Shown here one piece after another: positions 1-9,910 of a stretch of DNA of 40,507 nucleotides. This stretch comes from Amanita rubescens (taxonomy: Eukaryota; Basidiomycota; Agaricomycetes; Agaricales; Amanitaceae): NCBI GenBank assembly GCA_015039365.1, contig WION01000475.1, positions 1 to 40,507 of the forward strand, read 5' to 3'. The translations under genes and the position numbers were made by a program. The notes beneath the pieces were generated by a model. That model searched no databases and was not told the DNA's origin. It saw nothing but the letters and a program-made list of their open reading frames with translations. Every line of letters starts with the position of its first letter. Position 1 is the stretch's first letter.

Positions 1-1023
1 TCATCTCATTACGGAACGGGAGGAGCTCCAAACGTATCCATGCACGACGAAGGACTGAATTTTGCTGTGCAATATAAGCGGATGCCTTGTTTGGTTGGTC
101 AGTTACAAGTCGTATAAGGTATAATCGTTCAGCTGGGGTGAGGCTGTCCTCTGTCCTCTGTGCTCCATCTATCTTGGCCACAGCCGCTTGGATCGCGCCT
201 TGCGTTGTTGCTTCGACTGACTTGACCGTTGCATCAACTAGGTGATCGAGAGCAGCTTGAACAGTAGCCATGGTTGGGGTGGAGGTGCCAAGAAAAGGGG
301 CCATGCTTGCGACTGTCGCAGAAAAGGTGCTCAGTAGTGATGCCAACGAGGACTCGAACCTGGGGTCAAACCCAGAGCTAGAGAAGTAATCCTCATCCTC
401 ATCAGATGCTGGCTCAGATTCAGATGAAAAGTCGTTGGCGCTGGATGGTGTCATCGATAAAGGAGAGAATGCAAATCGGCCAGTAGCAGTGGATGGTGCT
501 ATCAAGTCATCAAGCTTGGAAAGTAAAGGCCACGACTTGTTTCTGATCACGGATAGATGTGGTTTATCCTATGACCAAGTAAGCGTCAGCCTGGGAAGCA
601 AGAGGGTAGGCCACAATTTACCTTTGGGTGGGCGGTCATGTACTGCTCAAAAACAGCGAACTCTGCTGGGGTACTAAAAAAAGCGCCACCCTTGGTAGCA
701 TCCCAGCCTACGCCCGAACTCTTGCGAAAACGATTGACAGCGGTCCATTGAGCCTTGATCTAGGACACACCCTTGACTATCAGAGATGATCCGCGGTATG
801 AAATTGTCAAACATACGTTGTTCCATTTGTTTCTCGTATTGGTGGCATCCTTAGCCCCTCCCTCGGTGCGCATTGCTTCTAGATGAACAGCAGCCTTCCG
901 AAACAATCGAGGTTTAAACTCTTCAATAGTGGCTCGGGATCGATACAGATAATCGACGAGAGCAGTAATGTCGTCATCAGTCCACGATGCTGATGAAGGT
1001 GCTGAAGCAGGATGTGTTTCCAT
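1..1023 (-). CDS. Myb/SANT-like DNA-binding domain protein, 3' end beyond window
   Basis: Three exons on the minus strand: 1023-817, 759-622 and 568-1, the last open to the window edge. Residues about 12-110 form the Myb/SANT-like domain common in basidiomycete genomes. The pattern is WTDDDITALVDYL, then RTEGGAKDATNTRNKWNN, IKAQWTAVNRFRKSSGVGWD and a GGAFFSTPAEFAVFEQY segment. Exon 2 is only visible once the frames are joined at AAC|GTATGT and CCTAG|ATC. The tail is acidic and Ser-rich, followed by a predicted helical stretch. The family is DNA-binding by homology and is often a multicopy, transposon-associated type of gene. No transposase is visible nearby. The ATG at 1023 is the first in frame. 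Function beyond DNA binding is not known. Confidence 0.75.
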
Positions 1024-1988
1024 GTAGTTTAGATGAAGGAGCGCAGCAGCGTCTCTAATCGCTGATCACCGATCGATCATCTTCAAGGGTGTGAGTGAGC
1101 CACGGCTGAGTTTGAATGTCTGTTGTGTGAGGAAAACAATTAAATTTAAAACATCCACCATACAATGTTCACTACGTCGGCTACCATCCGAGTATAGACA
1201 TACGTGACTACTTTTCAACGCCGGCCTTCGTAGATTTGCACCTGGTATACCGCGCCCGTGTACAAGATACATTCACCCGGTGGACTGCGGGTGGGCCATC
1301 CAGTCGATGGTTAGGTTTCGCGCGTTTTAGAGAACAGCGTCACCAGGACAGTCTTGTTCGAAGTTGAGGAAGCGCGCGAGGTGATGTTCACGCAATAGAA
1401 TGCCACCGACTAGGATTCGGTCTTGGTTCGTCATCTAGCACTTACGTTGGATGACGTGGTGCTTGAAGATGGGTTTGAGGTTGAGCCTTAGCGCTTACAT
1501 CACGCCGTAATATTTGTTTACTAGTCATACTGCATTAATAGTTAGCTCTCATGATTCCGAATCGATAATTGAATATGTAATACCTAGAAGAATATGATGA
1601 GGGACTAGATGCAAGTGCACAAAGAACAGAAAACCGATTCTCTTTTGTCCTGACTTGAAATATGAGGATTAGTGGATCTGATCGATGAAGCGCGTCACGA
1701 ATACTAGGCATTTGGCATCTTGTAGCGCAGTACGGTGATCACCGGAATGTAATTTCCCGGTTCCTTTTGCAGTAAGTTTTGACGTTGTACATATAGTCGT
1801 TCGGTACCAGTTATGATTCGAGTCGGAACGGTTGCCACTGTCACCGAGAACTAAATTTGTTCCCGCATCGCTCTAGTTTCTGGCGTGATGAGCTACAGAT
1901 CAAGGGGATGCACACGACTATAATAATATGTGGACTAATGCGTCAGTATACACTTGATCTCAGATTGTCGTCCGAGTACACACCTTAT
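1024..1988. other. intergenic stretch, nothing recognised
   Basis: About 960 bases without a gene I can support. Short ORFs occur on both strands (for example minus 1272-1066 and plus 1857-2126). They lack family resemblance and convincing splice partners. It contains the promoter of the minus-strand Myb/SANT-like gene and the downstream region of the TFIIIC-type gene. Confidence 0.5.
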
Positions 1989-2662
1989 TCACCCTGCCGA
2001 GGCATCCATCGCATCATCTGGCACCTCTTCATGATCGTTTGTAGCCTTGGCCTTCCCTTTCGTACGCTTCTTCGGCTTTATGCCTTCTATGCGTTTAGAT
2101 CTTCCAGAAGATCCCGCCGTTTTTAGTCCACTTGAGAGTGGCATTTGGTTGTTCGCCTCAACTTGCCGCGTAGAATGTGCCTGTTCTTCAGCGTTCTGTT
2201 TGGGCTGTAATCGCACTTCTTTAAAAGCGACGCGTTGCTCTGCGCTAGCAACATAGGCTACCGAGCGTTGGCTCCTGTCCTGTGGTTCTGAAGAAAATGA
2301 ACGATGAGGAGCAAAACCGGTTAATTGGCCGCAAACCTTTCTCATCTGTGAAGAGAAGTTCGGTCCCTAGAAGTGAATCGTGTCTTCCTTTCAGAATGGT
2401 TCCGGATAGTTGAAGATAAGGAGTAGGCGTATCGAGCCCCTGCTATCGCGGTAAGTGATTAGCAATGGTGAGAGTCGAGGACACTCACGATGAGCCTGTA
2501 AGTGGAGGAACTGGGAACAAGGGTTGGTTCTATGTTGCCCAGGTCAAATGTCACGTAGGAGATTTCTTCGTCGTCCTCATACTCTTCGTTGGGGTCAAAT
2601 TCTTCGACGAGTCTGAAGCCGGGGCATAGTGAGGTTGGCGCACTGGGCATCGTGGTAGGCAC
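1989..2662 (-). CDS. TFIIIC triple-barrel-domain subunit (tau55/Tfc7-like)
   Basis: Three exons: 2662-2489, 2439-2337 and 2287-1989, giving 191 residues; both introns are 49 nt. The first two exons carry the TFIIIC triple-barrel signature: an acidic lead (EYEDDEE), ISYVTFDLGNIEPTLVPSS, then YRLI|GLDTPTPYLQLSGT and KGRHDSLLGTELLFTDE. The third has QRVAFKEVRLQPK. In the family this domain belongs to a subunit of the RNA polymerase III factor TFIIIC, which binds internal promoters of tRNA genes in the nucleus. The C-terminal third is basic (IKPKKRTKGKAKA) and probably disordered, a plausible nuclear localisation region. Phases close exactly across both introns. Assignment to the tau55-type subunit is by domain; the exact orthologue is not proven. 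Confidence 0.85.
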
Positions 2663-2731
2663 AGTCTTCGGAAATGTCCGGCGTCATGTCCTTGCCCAAT
2701 AAGGAATGCGAATCCTACTAGTCTCTCTGTT

Positions 2732-3286
2732 TCAGTGTATTAATTCCGTCGCTGCCAGATCAAAGCGTCTCAAAACTCGAAGGACTTTCGAGGGGGCGCA
2801 ACGTCTAAGTACCAAAATCCTCACTGCTGTTGGTTTTTCCAAGACCAATGACGATGAATAAGCCGTAGTCTCTGATGCCCTTGTGTGTGCAGATCCTCTG
2901 AACAGTTGCGTCTCTTCCCGTGCATCACGTACGAATTGATTTCGACGCTCAAAATCCGATAGGAGCGAGGCACGTGAATCTATGTTGCGCGCTATCGCTC
3001 AGATAGACTATTTAGACTATTGTGGTGGTTATATACCGGCCTTTCCGAACAAGGTAATGGCTGCACCTCGGCGCTCGTCGATGCCCCCATCAGATTCTGG
3101 GTTATCAGACTCGCTGTGAAATGCGCGCCACTGACCTCTCATAGAAATGGGGTGCTTGGGATGTAAACGATTAGGGGATACAGGGAGGAAATAAGGTACA
3201 AATGGTACAAGGGGATCCGATTTAGTTGGGTAATTTCGATTTTGGATAACTGAATCTGAAAGGAAAGAAGACGCGCGCGTTGGCAA
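2732..3286 (-). CDS. uncharacterised basic protein, two exons, start unsettled
   Basis: Exon 3286-3037 joins exon 2997-2732 through a 39-nt GT-AG intron in phase 1, giving up to 171 residues. The junction restores a good reading (GIDERRGAAITLFGKA|AIARNIDSRASLLSDFERR), which is my main reason to believe it. I do not recognise the family. The protein has a Pro-rich N-terminal half, an Arg/Glu-rich helical stretch and no signal peptide or membrane segment. The upstream limit is an in-frame TTG, not an ATG. The first internal ATG is at 3142, so either translation starts there or a 5' exon is missing. It lies 69 bases upstream of the TFIIIC-type gene on the same strand. Confidence 0.5.
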
Positions 3287-3702
3287 ATCAGGGCCCGTAA
3301 GTAAGTGCCAAGTTAACTAATCTACGAAGAAAGTGTTCAATGCATAAATCAGGAGACCTGTTGTGCTACATTGGCTAGTAGTGTATCCGATTTCCATTCA
3401 TGAAAGGGCCCCTTGTCTTCTGGATGGCCATTAAGCGAGTGCACGGCCATACAAACCGATGGAAGTGGCGCTTCGATAATAGTGTTACTACTAGGACGAA
3501 TCGTTTGAACACTTCTAGATCATTCAGTTTTGGCCGTCATCGGGTGTCCCATATCCGTTTGGGCGAAACACCAATTTTGGCAGGTAAGTTACCTTTCTGG
3601 CAAGTAGCGTGTCCTTTTCATTTCCGAATGAGATCTCCCATTGAATATATAAAGGTGGTCTGACCAGTCCGTCCTCAGATTGGTATGTCAGACGAGACAT
3701 TA

Positions 3703-3725
3703 GGGGGTTTCAAACATGCCCAACT
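3703..3725 (+). repeat. left terminal inverted repeat of the MITE-like element
   Basis: Starts directly after TA at 3701-3702 and pairs with 4188-4210 with one mismatch, at position 4 of the repeat (G here, T in the other copy). Confidence 0.75.
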
Positions 3726-4187
3726 CAAGGACGACTCATACCCCCCGATCTGAGGTTCAACTTGAGAATTGGGGACTTCCAAATCAGGAAATTCTGTCAA
3801 GTTGAGGTCAAAGTTGAGGTAACTGCAAGTCGGGCTTTTGAATCGAGCTCCTGAGCCCGATTTCAAAACTTAGCAACTCCAGGCTCAACTTCGTGCCCCA
3901 ATTTAGCTCCCCAACTCACCGAATTGGACAAAAATTTGTTATATAAGTAGTAACAGCCTTCCTTAGGCGTAAGAAATTTCCCACATACTTGGAAGTAAAA
4001 TTACGGTACTAACTTATAGATCTAAGTTAGCAGAAGTACTCGAGTTGGATTAGTGAAGTTGGGGTGGAGTTGAGGTCTACACAGAATTGACAAAAAATCG
4101 CGTTCAAACATGAGGCTCCAACTTCAGCCCCAACTCTGGTCAAATCGAGATCCAGTTAGGGTCAAGTTGTGTCCGAGTTGAGGGTCA

Positions 4188-4210
4188 AGTTGGGCATGTT
4201 TGAAACACCC
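4188..4210 (-). repeat. right terminal inverted repeat of the MITE-like element
   Basis: Reverse complement of 3703-3725 with one mismatch, followed by TA at 4211-4212. Confidence 0.75.
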
Positions 4211-4418
4211 TATTGAATCCCAAGTTGATACCCATCGAAGAAAACTCGGCAAGTGTCACCGTACCATCGGTAAAGTTACCCTTGTTCACAGTAAAGTATA
4301 TCTTCGACTGACATACATTCAGGAGCGCGATACAAGTTCGGTAAATCTAGGAACACTGAAAGACTCGAGTACCCAGGTGACTCAATCGCCCGAGAAACTA
4401 TACCCTGGCACTGACAAG

Positions 4419-5566
4419 ATGAATGATTATAAACACAAGGAAAAGGATGTGTCTGGTGAGTCTGGCGCTTTGCGTCTTTTATGATGACTTGACAATATGA
4501 ATATACTAGATGCAGTTTCGGAAAATAAAGACATATACGGAGATGTATTTCAGGGGATCAGAGGTATGCCAAGGTGGAACTCAGTGTATCCGTACTAATG
4601 TTATTCAAACAGAAAGGAATTCTGACTCGGATAGGCATAGTGACACGTCGGAAAGTGACGATGATGACACCGAGACTAATACAGACCAAAAGCTAAACAC
4701 CCTCTTCTCTCGCTTCACGTCCATTGTTAAGGAGGCATCGGCCATAATGGGTATGGGCGAAGATAAAATCATAACAAGATGGATGAACCACCGAGGTATG
4801 TTTCCCCATGACCATAAATGATTAAATCTTGATCTTAATTCAGGGAAACCGTATAAGAAAGAGACATACAAACCATCCGTTAGGTCGGAAACTGAAAGAA
4901 AACTTCGAGGGTTGATATCTGAAATGGCCGGTATGTTTATGACGGTTTTGAGGTGTTGCTTTCGAAACCTAAACAATTTCCCAGAGGAAGCTGGTGTCCC
5001 TATCACGAGCAAAAAACGTATTCCATGGGGAAAGCTACTCAACATCTTGGCGGATTCCGGTTATTGTATCAACAACTATCCCGATATCAGCATCCCAGGT
5101 GGCACTGCTGTAGACTTTGGCAAATATAAACCGCTCCGATACCTGCCACTCGAAGAACGAAATAAATTGATAAATGCTATATTTTCGAAAGACCACCCTT
5201 GCACATTCGAACCATATAGATCGCGTACAGTCAGAGATATAAGAGGTATGACAGCAACTCCAAATTCGCATTTTACTGACAGCATGAGTTGTAGCACTTC
5301 GAAGAAGCGAAGCACCGATTATCATGTTCATGCCACCCCACACTTCATCGTCAAAAGGAAAACGAGGCAAAAGGATGTTCTTGAACGGTTCTGTCGATTT
5401 CAATGGTCATCGTCCTTGTAAAAAGCAATGCGATTGCGTCGGCGATGGATCAAATGAGACAAACAAGAAAAGGAAGAAAGTATATAAGGACGAGTCGGAT
5501 TCGGACTTGGATGAGTCGTACTTGCCGGAACGGTTATCGAGGAAACGTAGATTACAAGAGGACTGA
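4419..5566 (+). CDS. uncharacterised basidiomycete protein, six exons
   Basis: Exons 4419-4455, 4510-4563, 4613-4795, 4844-4930, 4985-5245 and 5295-5566 give 297 residues, every junction in phase 1. An acidic Ser/Asp region (about 33-50) is followed by a core with KRIPWGKLLNILADSGYCI, INNYP and LRYLPLEERNKLINAIF, then a basic tail (NKKRKKVYKDE and SRKRRLQED). The core resembles a lineage-specific family of hypothetical proteins in Agaricomycetes whose role I do not know. The basic tail suggests nuclear location. The start was set at the first ATG of the frame. The reading runs open further upstream to the edge of the MITE-like element, so a 5' exon is possible. Intron 4931-4984 is 54 nt and in frame, so retaining it would add 18 residues. 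Confidence 0.7.
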
Positions 5567-5754
5567 ATATTTCATTTCAATACATGTGGATATGATTATA
5601 AGTGTCGGCTAAAGCTGACTGAGAGCCTGGCTTTTTTGTTTTTCGCTTGGATGGCTGTTACCGTACTCGTTCCTGGTAGAAGGCCGGCATCGCGTGACGC
5701 AAACGAGGCAAAACAACTGGAAGCGGATACTCTCACTAGTCCTGGCCTGCAACA

Positions 5755-6264
5755 ATGCAAGAAAACATCACGCCAATGAACCAACAGACGCTTCCAGCTC
5801 CAAATCAAGCGATAGAATCGCCGTCGCAGCCAGCCGACATCCGGAGCGCATACCCATACCTCAAAACCGCTCTCTCTTTTCTCTTCGCAACCACGCTTGG
5901 ATTATACCGTCTTTTATACAACCTCGCTTTCAAAATCGCAAAACCTGTCATTCTCTTATCGCCTCTCCCCATCATCCTCTACATCCTCTCGCCCGTCTTT
6001 ACCTTTTGCAACGTCCTATTCGACATGCTCGTGTTGATGCCCTTCAGGACGGCCGCGTACCTGCTCGATGCGCTGTACCCGCTGTACGTGTTCTGCGGAG
6101 TGGCGTGCATCACTGGATGTCTGCTGGGTCTTGGGGGGAGATACTTGTCGGATTTGTTGGTGAAGATGACGAAAGACTCGGTGCCGGTGTCGAAAGGCCT
6201 AGAAATCAACAAGACTGAAGAGGATACGACCGAGAACTGGTCCGAGAAGGATCTCGAACTATAG
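5755..6264 (+). CDS. small multi-pass membrane protein, intronless
   Basis: A single exon of 169 residues. Residues about 38-135 are almost entirely hydrophobic and form three or four membrane segments (LSFLFATTLGLYRLLY, PVILLSPLPIILYILSPVF, LVLMPFRTAAYLLDALYP, YVFCGVACITGCLLGLGG). The N-terminus is polar and Pro/Gln-rich and the C-terminus acidic (KTEEDTTENWSEKDLEL). There is no cleavable signal peptide. I do not recognise the family with certainty. A lipid-droplet or ER shaping protein of the promethin/LDO type would fit the layout but is only a guess. It is converse to the small minus-strand ORF ending at 6298, with 33 bases between stops. Confidence 0.7.
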   Translation: MQENITPMNQQTLPAPNQAIESPSQPADIRSAYPYLKTALSFLFATTLGLYRLLYNLAFKIAKPVILLSPLPIILYILSPVFTFCNVLFDMLVLMPFRTAAYLLDALYPLYVFCGVACITGCLLGLGGRYLSDLLVKMTKDSVPVSKGLEINKTEEDTTENWSEKDLEL

Positions 6265-6297
6265 TCTGTCGCTGAATTGTAATATTGGCTGCGTTAA

Positions 6298-6543
6298 TCA
6301 TAGCCTTGTCGTTGGGCGGCGTACGTCATCCACAAATATATCTTCGACTTCCGCCCTCCTCGCTTGTTTGTTGAACTTCATCTCGGACGATAAATAACTT
6401 TGATCCTTGCTCTGCGTATTCCGGGCTATCTTTGTCTGGAAAATCGGACTCGAGTTTGGCACAATGGAGTGGTCACCAGCAACTACCTCGCCACTGTTGT
6501 CTAAAGTCAGAGCGGCGTTGATTCGGCCGGCTGATACGGTCAT
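6298..6543 (-). CDS. possible small protein, unsupported by homology
   Basis: A minus-strand ORF of 81 residues ending DDVRRPTTRL. A GT-AG pair inside it (donor after GGCGAG, acceptor TTCCAG, about 51 nt, in frame) could be an intron, giving a 64-residue product. The same pair also joins a second readable frame starting at an ATG a few bases upstream. The two readings cannot be told apart by eye, and I recognise neither. It may be a short gene, a relic or chance. Confidence 0.25.
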   Translation of the reverse strand: MTVSAGRINAALTLDNSGEVVAGDHSIVPNSSPIFQTKIARNTQSKDQSYLSSEMKFNKQARRAEVEDIFVDDVRRPTTRL

Positions 6544-6924
6544 CAGTCATTTCTATCGTAAAACCCCGGGTCCAATCCAAAATAAATGCGACACATTCGT
6601 GCTGCCAAAGCGACCAAGACGGCGACTCGGTATTGCGATCTATCCGCTCGTTGACTCAAGCGTGTCGCTCCTCCCCGCCCGTCCCCGGGCAAGATAGTCC
6701 AACGAATTACGTTCCAAACCAAATGGCCGCGGTGATGCTTTATCGCCGTACAACGAGCGCTCGTTATCGCGACACTCCGTTTGGTTAGTAGTGATATGAC
6801 TTCTGAATGCGTCTTGGGTGCCTGGAGTTTCCATCTTTATCTACTTGTCACGTCTGCCACTATCTCTATACCCGTGATGACCGAGTTTCATTTGTTTCAA
6901 CCGAATTAACAAACCCAAAAAAGG

Positions 6925-7693
6925 CTACCGACGGTGATGAGCCAACACGGGTCCATCTATGCTGCTGGTCCTCCGACTGCCAACACCCCCGCAAACGTTC
7001 TCTTTACCGGCTATCCTGGGTCCATTCCTTCTTTTTCCTTTTCCGTTGTTACTCCGTCTTCTTTCGAGTTCGACAACCGATAGGGGACCTAAGATCTTGC
7101 GCTTAACTGCTTCCCTCGTCTGCCTATCGACCGACGTGGACCGTCGTGCTTTGGAAACTGTATTACGTATGCCTTCAGGTGGCGGCGTGTTACCGCTGCT
7201 AATCCAGGGAAGCGCAGGTCGATCGGGGGCAGTGCACTGAATCATGATTGACGCCTTGGCGTGGAAAGGCGAGATGACCAGTCCGCTTCTGCCTGCTATT
7301 ACCTGTGTGTGGCCGTACGAGAATGAGGGTACAATGGTCGGCGAAGAGTATGGATATCTTTGCGGAACATATACAGGCGGCAACGTAGGAACGAGCGAAA
7401 AGTCTTTTATTGGGCTCGACTCTTCCTTGTCTTGTGCTTCTTCGATTCTTCTCGCCTGCCATCCCGGTTAATAACCGGCAAGGAAGGAAAGGAAGGAAAG
7501 AGCCCACCTCTGTAAAGAACACTTTTTTAGCGAGCGCTTCTGTTTCTTGGTGCTCCTTGTACAGATTTTTACCCTTGAGGATAAAGTAGGTGGCTGATCC
7601 GGCGATGATGGCGGCGACGACCACGACGAGTAGGACGAAAATGATGTCGTTCACTTGGGAGGAGAGACCCGAGAGTATGGTGATAATCGCCAT
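6925..7693 (-). CDS. single-pass membrane protein with long basic cytosolic tail
   Basis: Two exons: 7693-7508 and 7455-6925, joined by a 52-nt intron (GAG|GTGGGC...GGCAG|GCG), giving 238 residues. Residues about 15-40 form one strong membrane segment (NDIIFVLLVVVVAAIIAGSA), followed by a charged helix (KGKNLYKEHQETEALAKK). The rest is Pro/Ser/Arg-rich and probably disordered (YVPQRYPYSSPTIVPSFSYG, then RRSTSVDRQTREAVKRKI). The start is placed at the ATG just before the membrane segment. An in-frame ATG upstream would add 59 residues rich in Arg and Ser with no obvious purpose. No domain recognised. Confidence 0.65.
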
Positions 7694-8504
7694 GTATGTC
7701 TTGTGGTGGTGAGATGAAGAAGTGGGCTGGCGGCGGACGGGACGAGGTCTCGCGTTTGTGAGGAGCGGCTGACCGTCACATGGGTGGCCCGCTGTGGCTG
7801 ACAATGATCGAGTATTGCGTAGGGCCACGCCCATAGCGCGAAGGCTGGGATTCGGCTTGGCAGCCACCAAGCATGAACGGTGTGCGCGAGCGGTAATGGT
7901 GCCGCTTGAGTAAACCGACGGCGACCGACGGATACGATTACGATGACTTACGGCCTACGCATACGGTCTTCATGTCCAAGGGGTATTGGCACACCCCGAA
8001 TCGGTCGGCATCAAGCTCCCTTGAGCAAGGAAGAAGCTTCGATTGCTTGAAGCATAAATAGAAGAAGGAGAAAAACGTCATACAGATACGCCACACAGAT
8101 CCGCCAACCTTGACTCATTGACGTCCGCTTGCTTATCTGTAGTCAACCTTGTACGACATTTCTTTCGCTCGCGTTGACAAGGTGTATGTATGTACGTACA
8201 TGGCATATATTATCACACGGCTGGCTAGGCGAACTAAAAGTAAACGGGATAAAATGGAGTTGATGTTATGTTTTATATAGCACTACTACCGAGGACGCGA
8301 GGACGACGTACGTATAGTAGTAGTATTATAGGCAATTGATACACGGACGATATTGTTCTAGAGATGAATGTGCTACAGTTTTACTTACCGATGTAATAAA
8401 TGAATGTGTTTCTATGATGGTACATATGATTGTCAGTAATAAAAACGAATAATAAAAAAACAAAAGAGTATAGAAATAAAAATAGTAAACGTCGGCGATC
8501 GTGT
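7694..8504. promoter_or_regulatory. intergenic region upstream of 7693 and downstream of the DUF6699 gene
   Basis: About 810 bases with no gene. It holds the promoter of the minus-strand membrane-protein gene. The portion from about 8200 to 8500 is AT-rich and probably includes the 3' untranslated region of the DUF6699 gene (AATAAAAA-type runs lie near 8440-8485). No individual regulatory site can be defended. Confidence 0.4.
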
Positions 8505-9581
8505 TCACTCGACGTGTAATACCCACTCATCGACGTTCCTCCCTTTGGAGATGCCTCCAAACCTCGATTTTTCCATCAAAAAATCCACACGTCTCAGCCC
8601 GCCCGCTTTTTCCTCGTCGTACTCCCTGTCGCGGTCCATCTGAGTTTGTCTGGCTCGTCCGTGTCTCCCAGGCGACTCGCCAGATGGAGTACCGGAGCCA
8701 GAGTACACCCGCTTATACCGCCTCTTGTACGCTCTCCCCGCTCGTTCTCTGTCACGCTCGGAAGGGAGCAGAGCGTAGTCTGATTGACTGATTTGACGTC
8801 GGAGGGTAAAGTATATTTCTGTCAGCACGTCTCGTACGGAGATGTAGCTGTTCCGTGAAACTGCTCTGGCAGAGTCGAATGAGCAGAAGCTGCTCGCGGG
8901 GGAGTAGTCTGGTGAGATTGGGGAGTCCGGTGAGGAGGGATGAATGCGGATAATCCAAGGCAAGTGTGGACTTGTGATTGACATACTGGACGTGGGCGGG
9001 TCCGTCGCTGGTTCGTCTAGGAAGCGGTATTGGTCGTTGGAGCTAGGGCGGCGCGACCCGTGACTGCGGGACGAAGCCAAGAGAGTGAGTGAAGAGGGTA
9101 TATCGACCAGGTCCCATCTAATCGCCGGACCGCGCGCAGATGAAAACTCGAGGAGAGCATGCAACTGTAGCGGCGTGCTTCCAATTCCATCAGAAATGCA
9201 GCGTCTTGCTGGGGGCGCGCGTATCGGAGCGCCACCTACAATATTGCTACCGACGGAACCAGCACGAGGTCTTGATTTAGGGGGTAAAGACCCAGGTTGG
9301 CCGCCATACCCATGTTGATAGTCATAGTCGTACCCAGGATGATTTGGTGGTGAACCACCGCATCCGTACGGTGTCGGCCCAGGCAGCAACAGCCCGAGCG
9401 ACGAACTTCCAGAGCCCAAGTCAGGGGGTGTAAGTGGTCCCCCACTGGAACCTGACGAGGACTCGACCGAGGTTGAAAACCTCATTCCCGGTGAGGGGAC
9501 GCAAAGGGTGTTCTCCGTTGCGAAACGGACGCGCTTTCTTTTGCAAGACTCGGAGGGAGAGTCTGGGTCTTGATACTTCAT
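8505..9581 (-). CDS. DUF6699-domain protein
   Basis: An intronless ORF of 358 residues. The C-terminal half carries the DUF6699 pattern found widely in Basidiomycota: LHALLEFS and AIRWDLVDIPSSLTLL, EPATDPPTSSMSITSPHLPW, then VSVRD-like YISVRDVLTEIYFTLRRQI, SQSDYALLPS and the closing NVDEWVLHV. The first 120 residues are low-complexity Ser/Gly/Pro/Tyr and probably disordered, with a short basic patch near the start (CKRKRVRF). The family's biochemical role is unknown; it has no signal peptide or membrane segment, so a cytosolic or nuclear location is likely. The ATG at 9581 opens the frame and the length is normal for the family. Confidence 0.85.
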   Translation of the reverse strand: MKYQDPDSPSESCKRKRVRFATENTLCVPSPGMRFSTSVESSSGSSGGPLTPPDLGSGSSSLGLLLPGPTPYGCGGSPPNHPGYDYDYQHGYGGQPGSLPPKSRPRAGSVGSNIVGGAPIRAPPARRCISDGIGSTPLQLHALLEFSSARGPAIRWDLVDIPSSLTLLASSRSHGSRRPSSNDQYRFLDEPATDPPTSSMSITSPHLPWIIRIHPSSPDSPISPDYSPASSFCSFDSARAVSRNSYISVRDVLTEIYFTLRRQISQSDYALLPSERDRERAGRAYKRRYKRVYSGSGTPSGESPGRHGRARQTQMDRDREYDEEKAGGLRRVDFLMEKSRFGGISKGRNVDEWVLHVE

Positions 9582-9910
9582 GGTGTAAGACGAAAGGGGG
9601 ACAAAGGGAAGAAGGACATTGGGGGAGAGCTTATATGATATCAGGAGGATTTACCCCGCTTGAGCCCACGGACATGCCTGGGAACGAGGAACAAGTGTAA
9701 CATAAAACACAAATAGCATGGACGAAGCAGGCTAGACATCAAGGAGCCGAGGATTCGGAGCGGGGGCTCACATACCTTATCTGCGCCTGGCGTCGGTCGG
9801 GTTGATCCAAAAACAGTACCGAATGCTGTAGATTGCTGTCAGGCTGTGGGGGGCAGTGCCGCCCTGCCATATGGATTATATTATATACGCGATACACGGT
9901 TTGATTACAA

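Larger units (their letters stand above)
3703..4210. mobile_element. MITE-like non-autonomous element with 23-bp TIRs and TA flanks
   Basis: The 23-bp inverted repeats at 3703-3725 and 4188-4210 match at 22 positions (GGGNGTTTCAAACATGCCC then AACT). They are flanked on both sides by TA (3701-3702 and 4211-4212), the target duplication expected of Tc1/mariner-type insertion. The 508-bp interior has no gene and is crowded with short AACTTGA/TCAAGTT and GTTGAGGT words in both orientations, including near the ends. It sits about 210 bases upstream of the next plus-strand gene and may affect its promoter. No autonomous partner is in the window, so the superfamily is inferred from the TA alone. Confidence 0.7.

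Noticed and set aside
5035..5403. Minus-strand ORFs opposite the six-exon gene at 4419-5566
   Set aside because: Shadow frames; the plus strand carries consistent exons with matching phases.
7199..7507. Extension of the minus ORF from 7507 to 7199
   Set aside because: A GT-AG intron at 7507-7456 leads into a better, longer frame; the extension is intron read-through plus the wrong frame.
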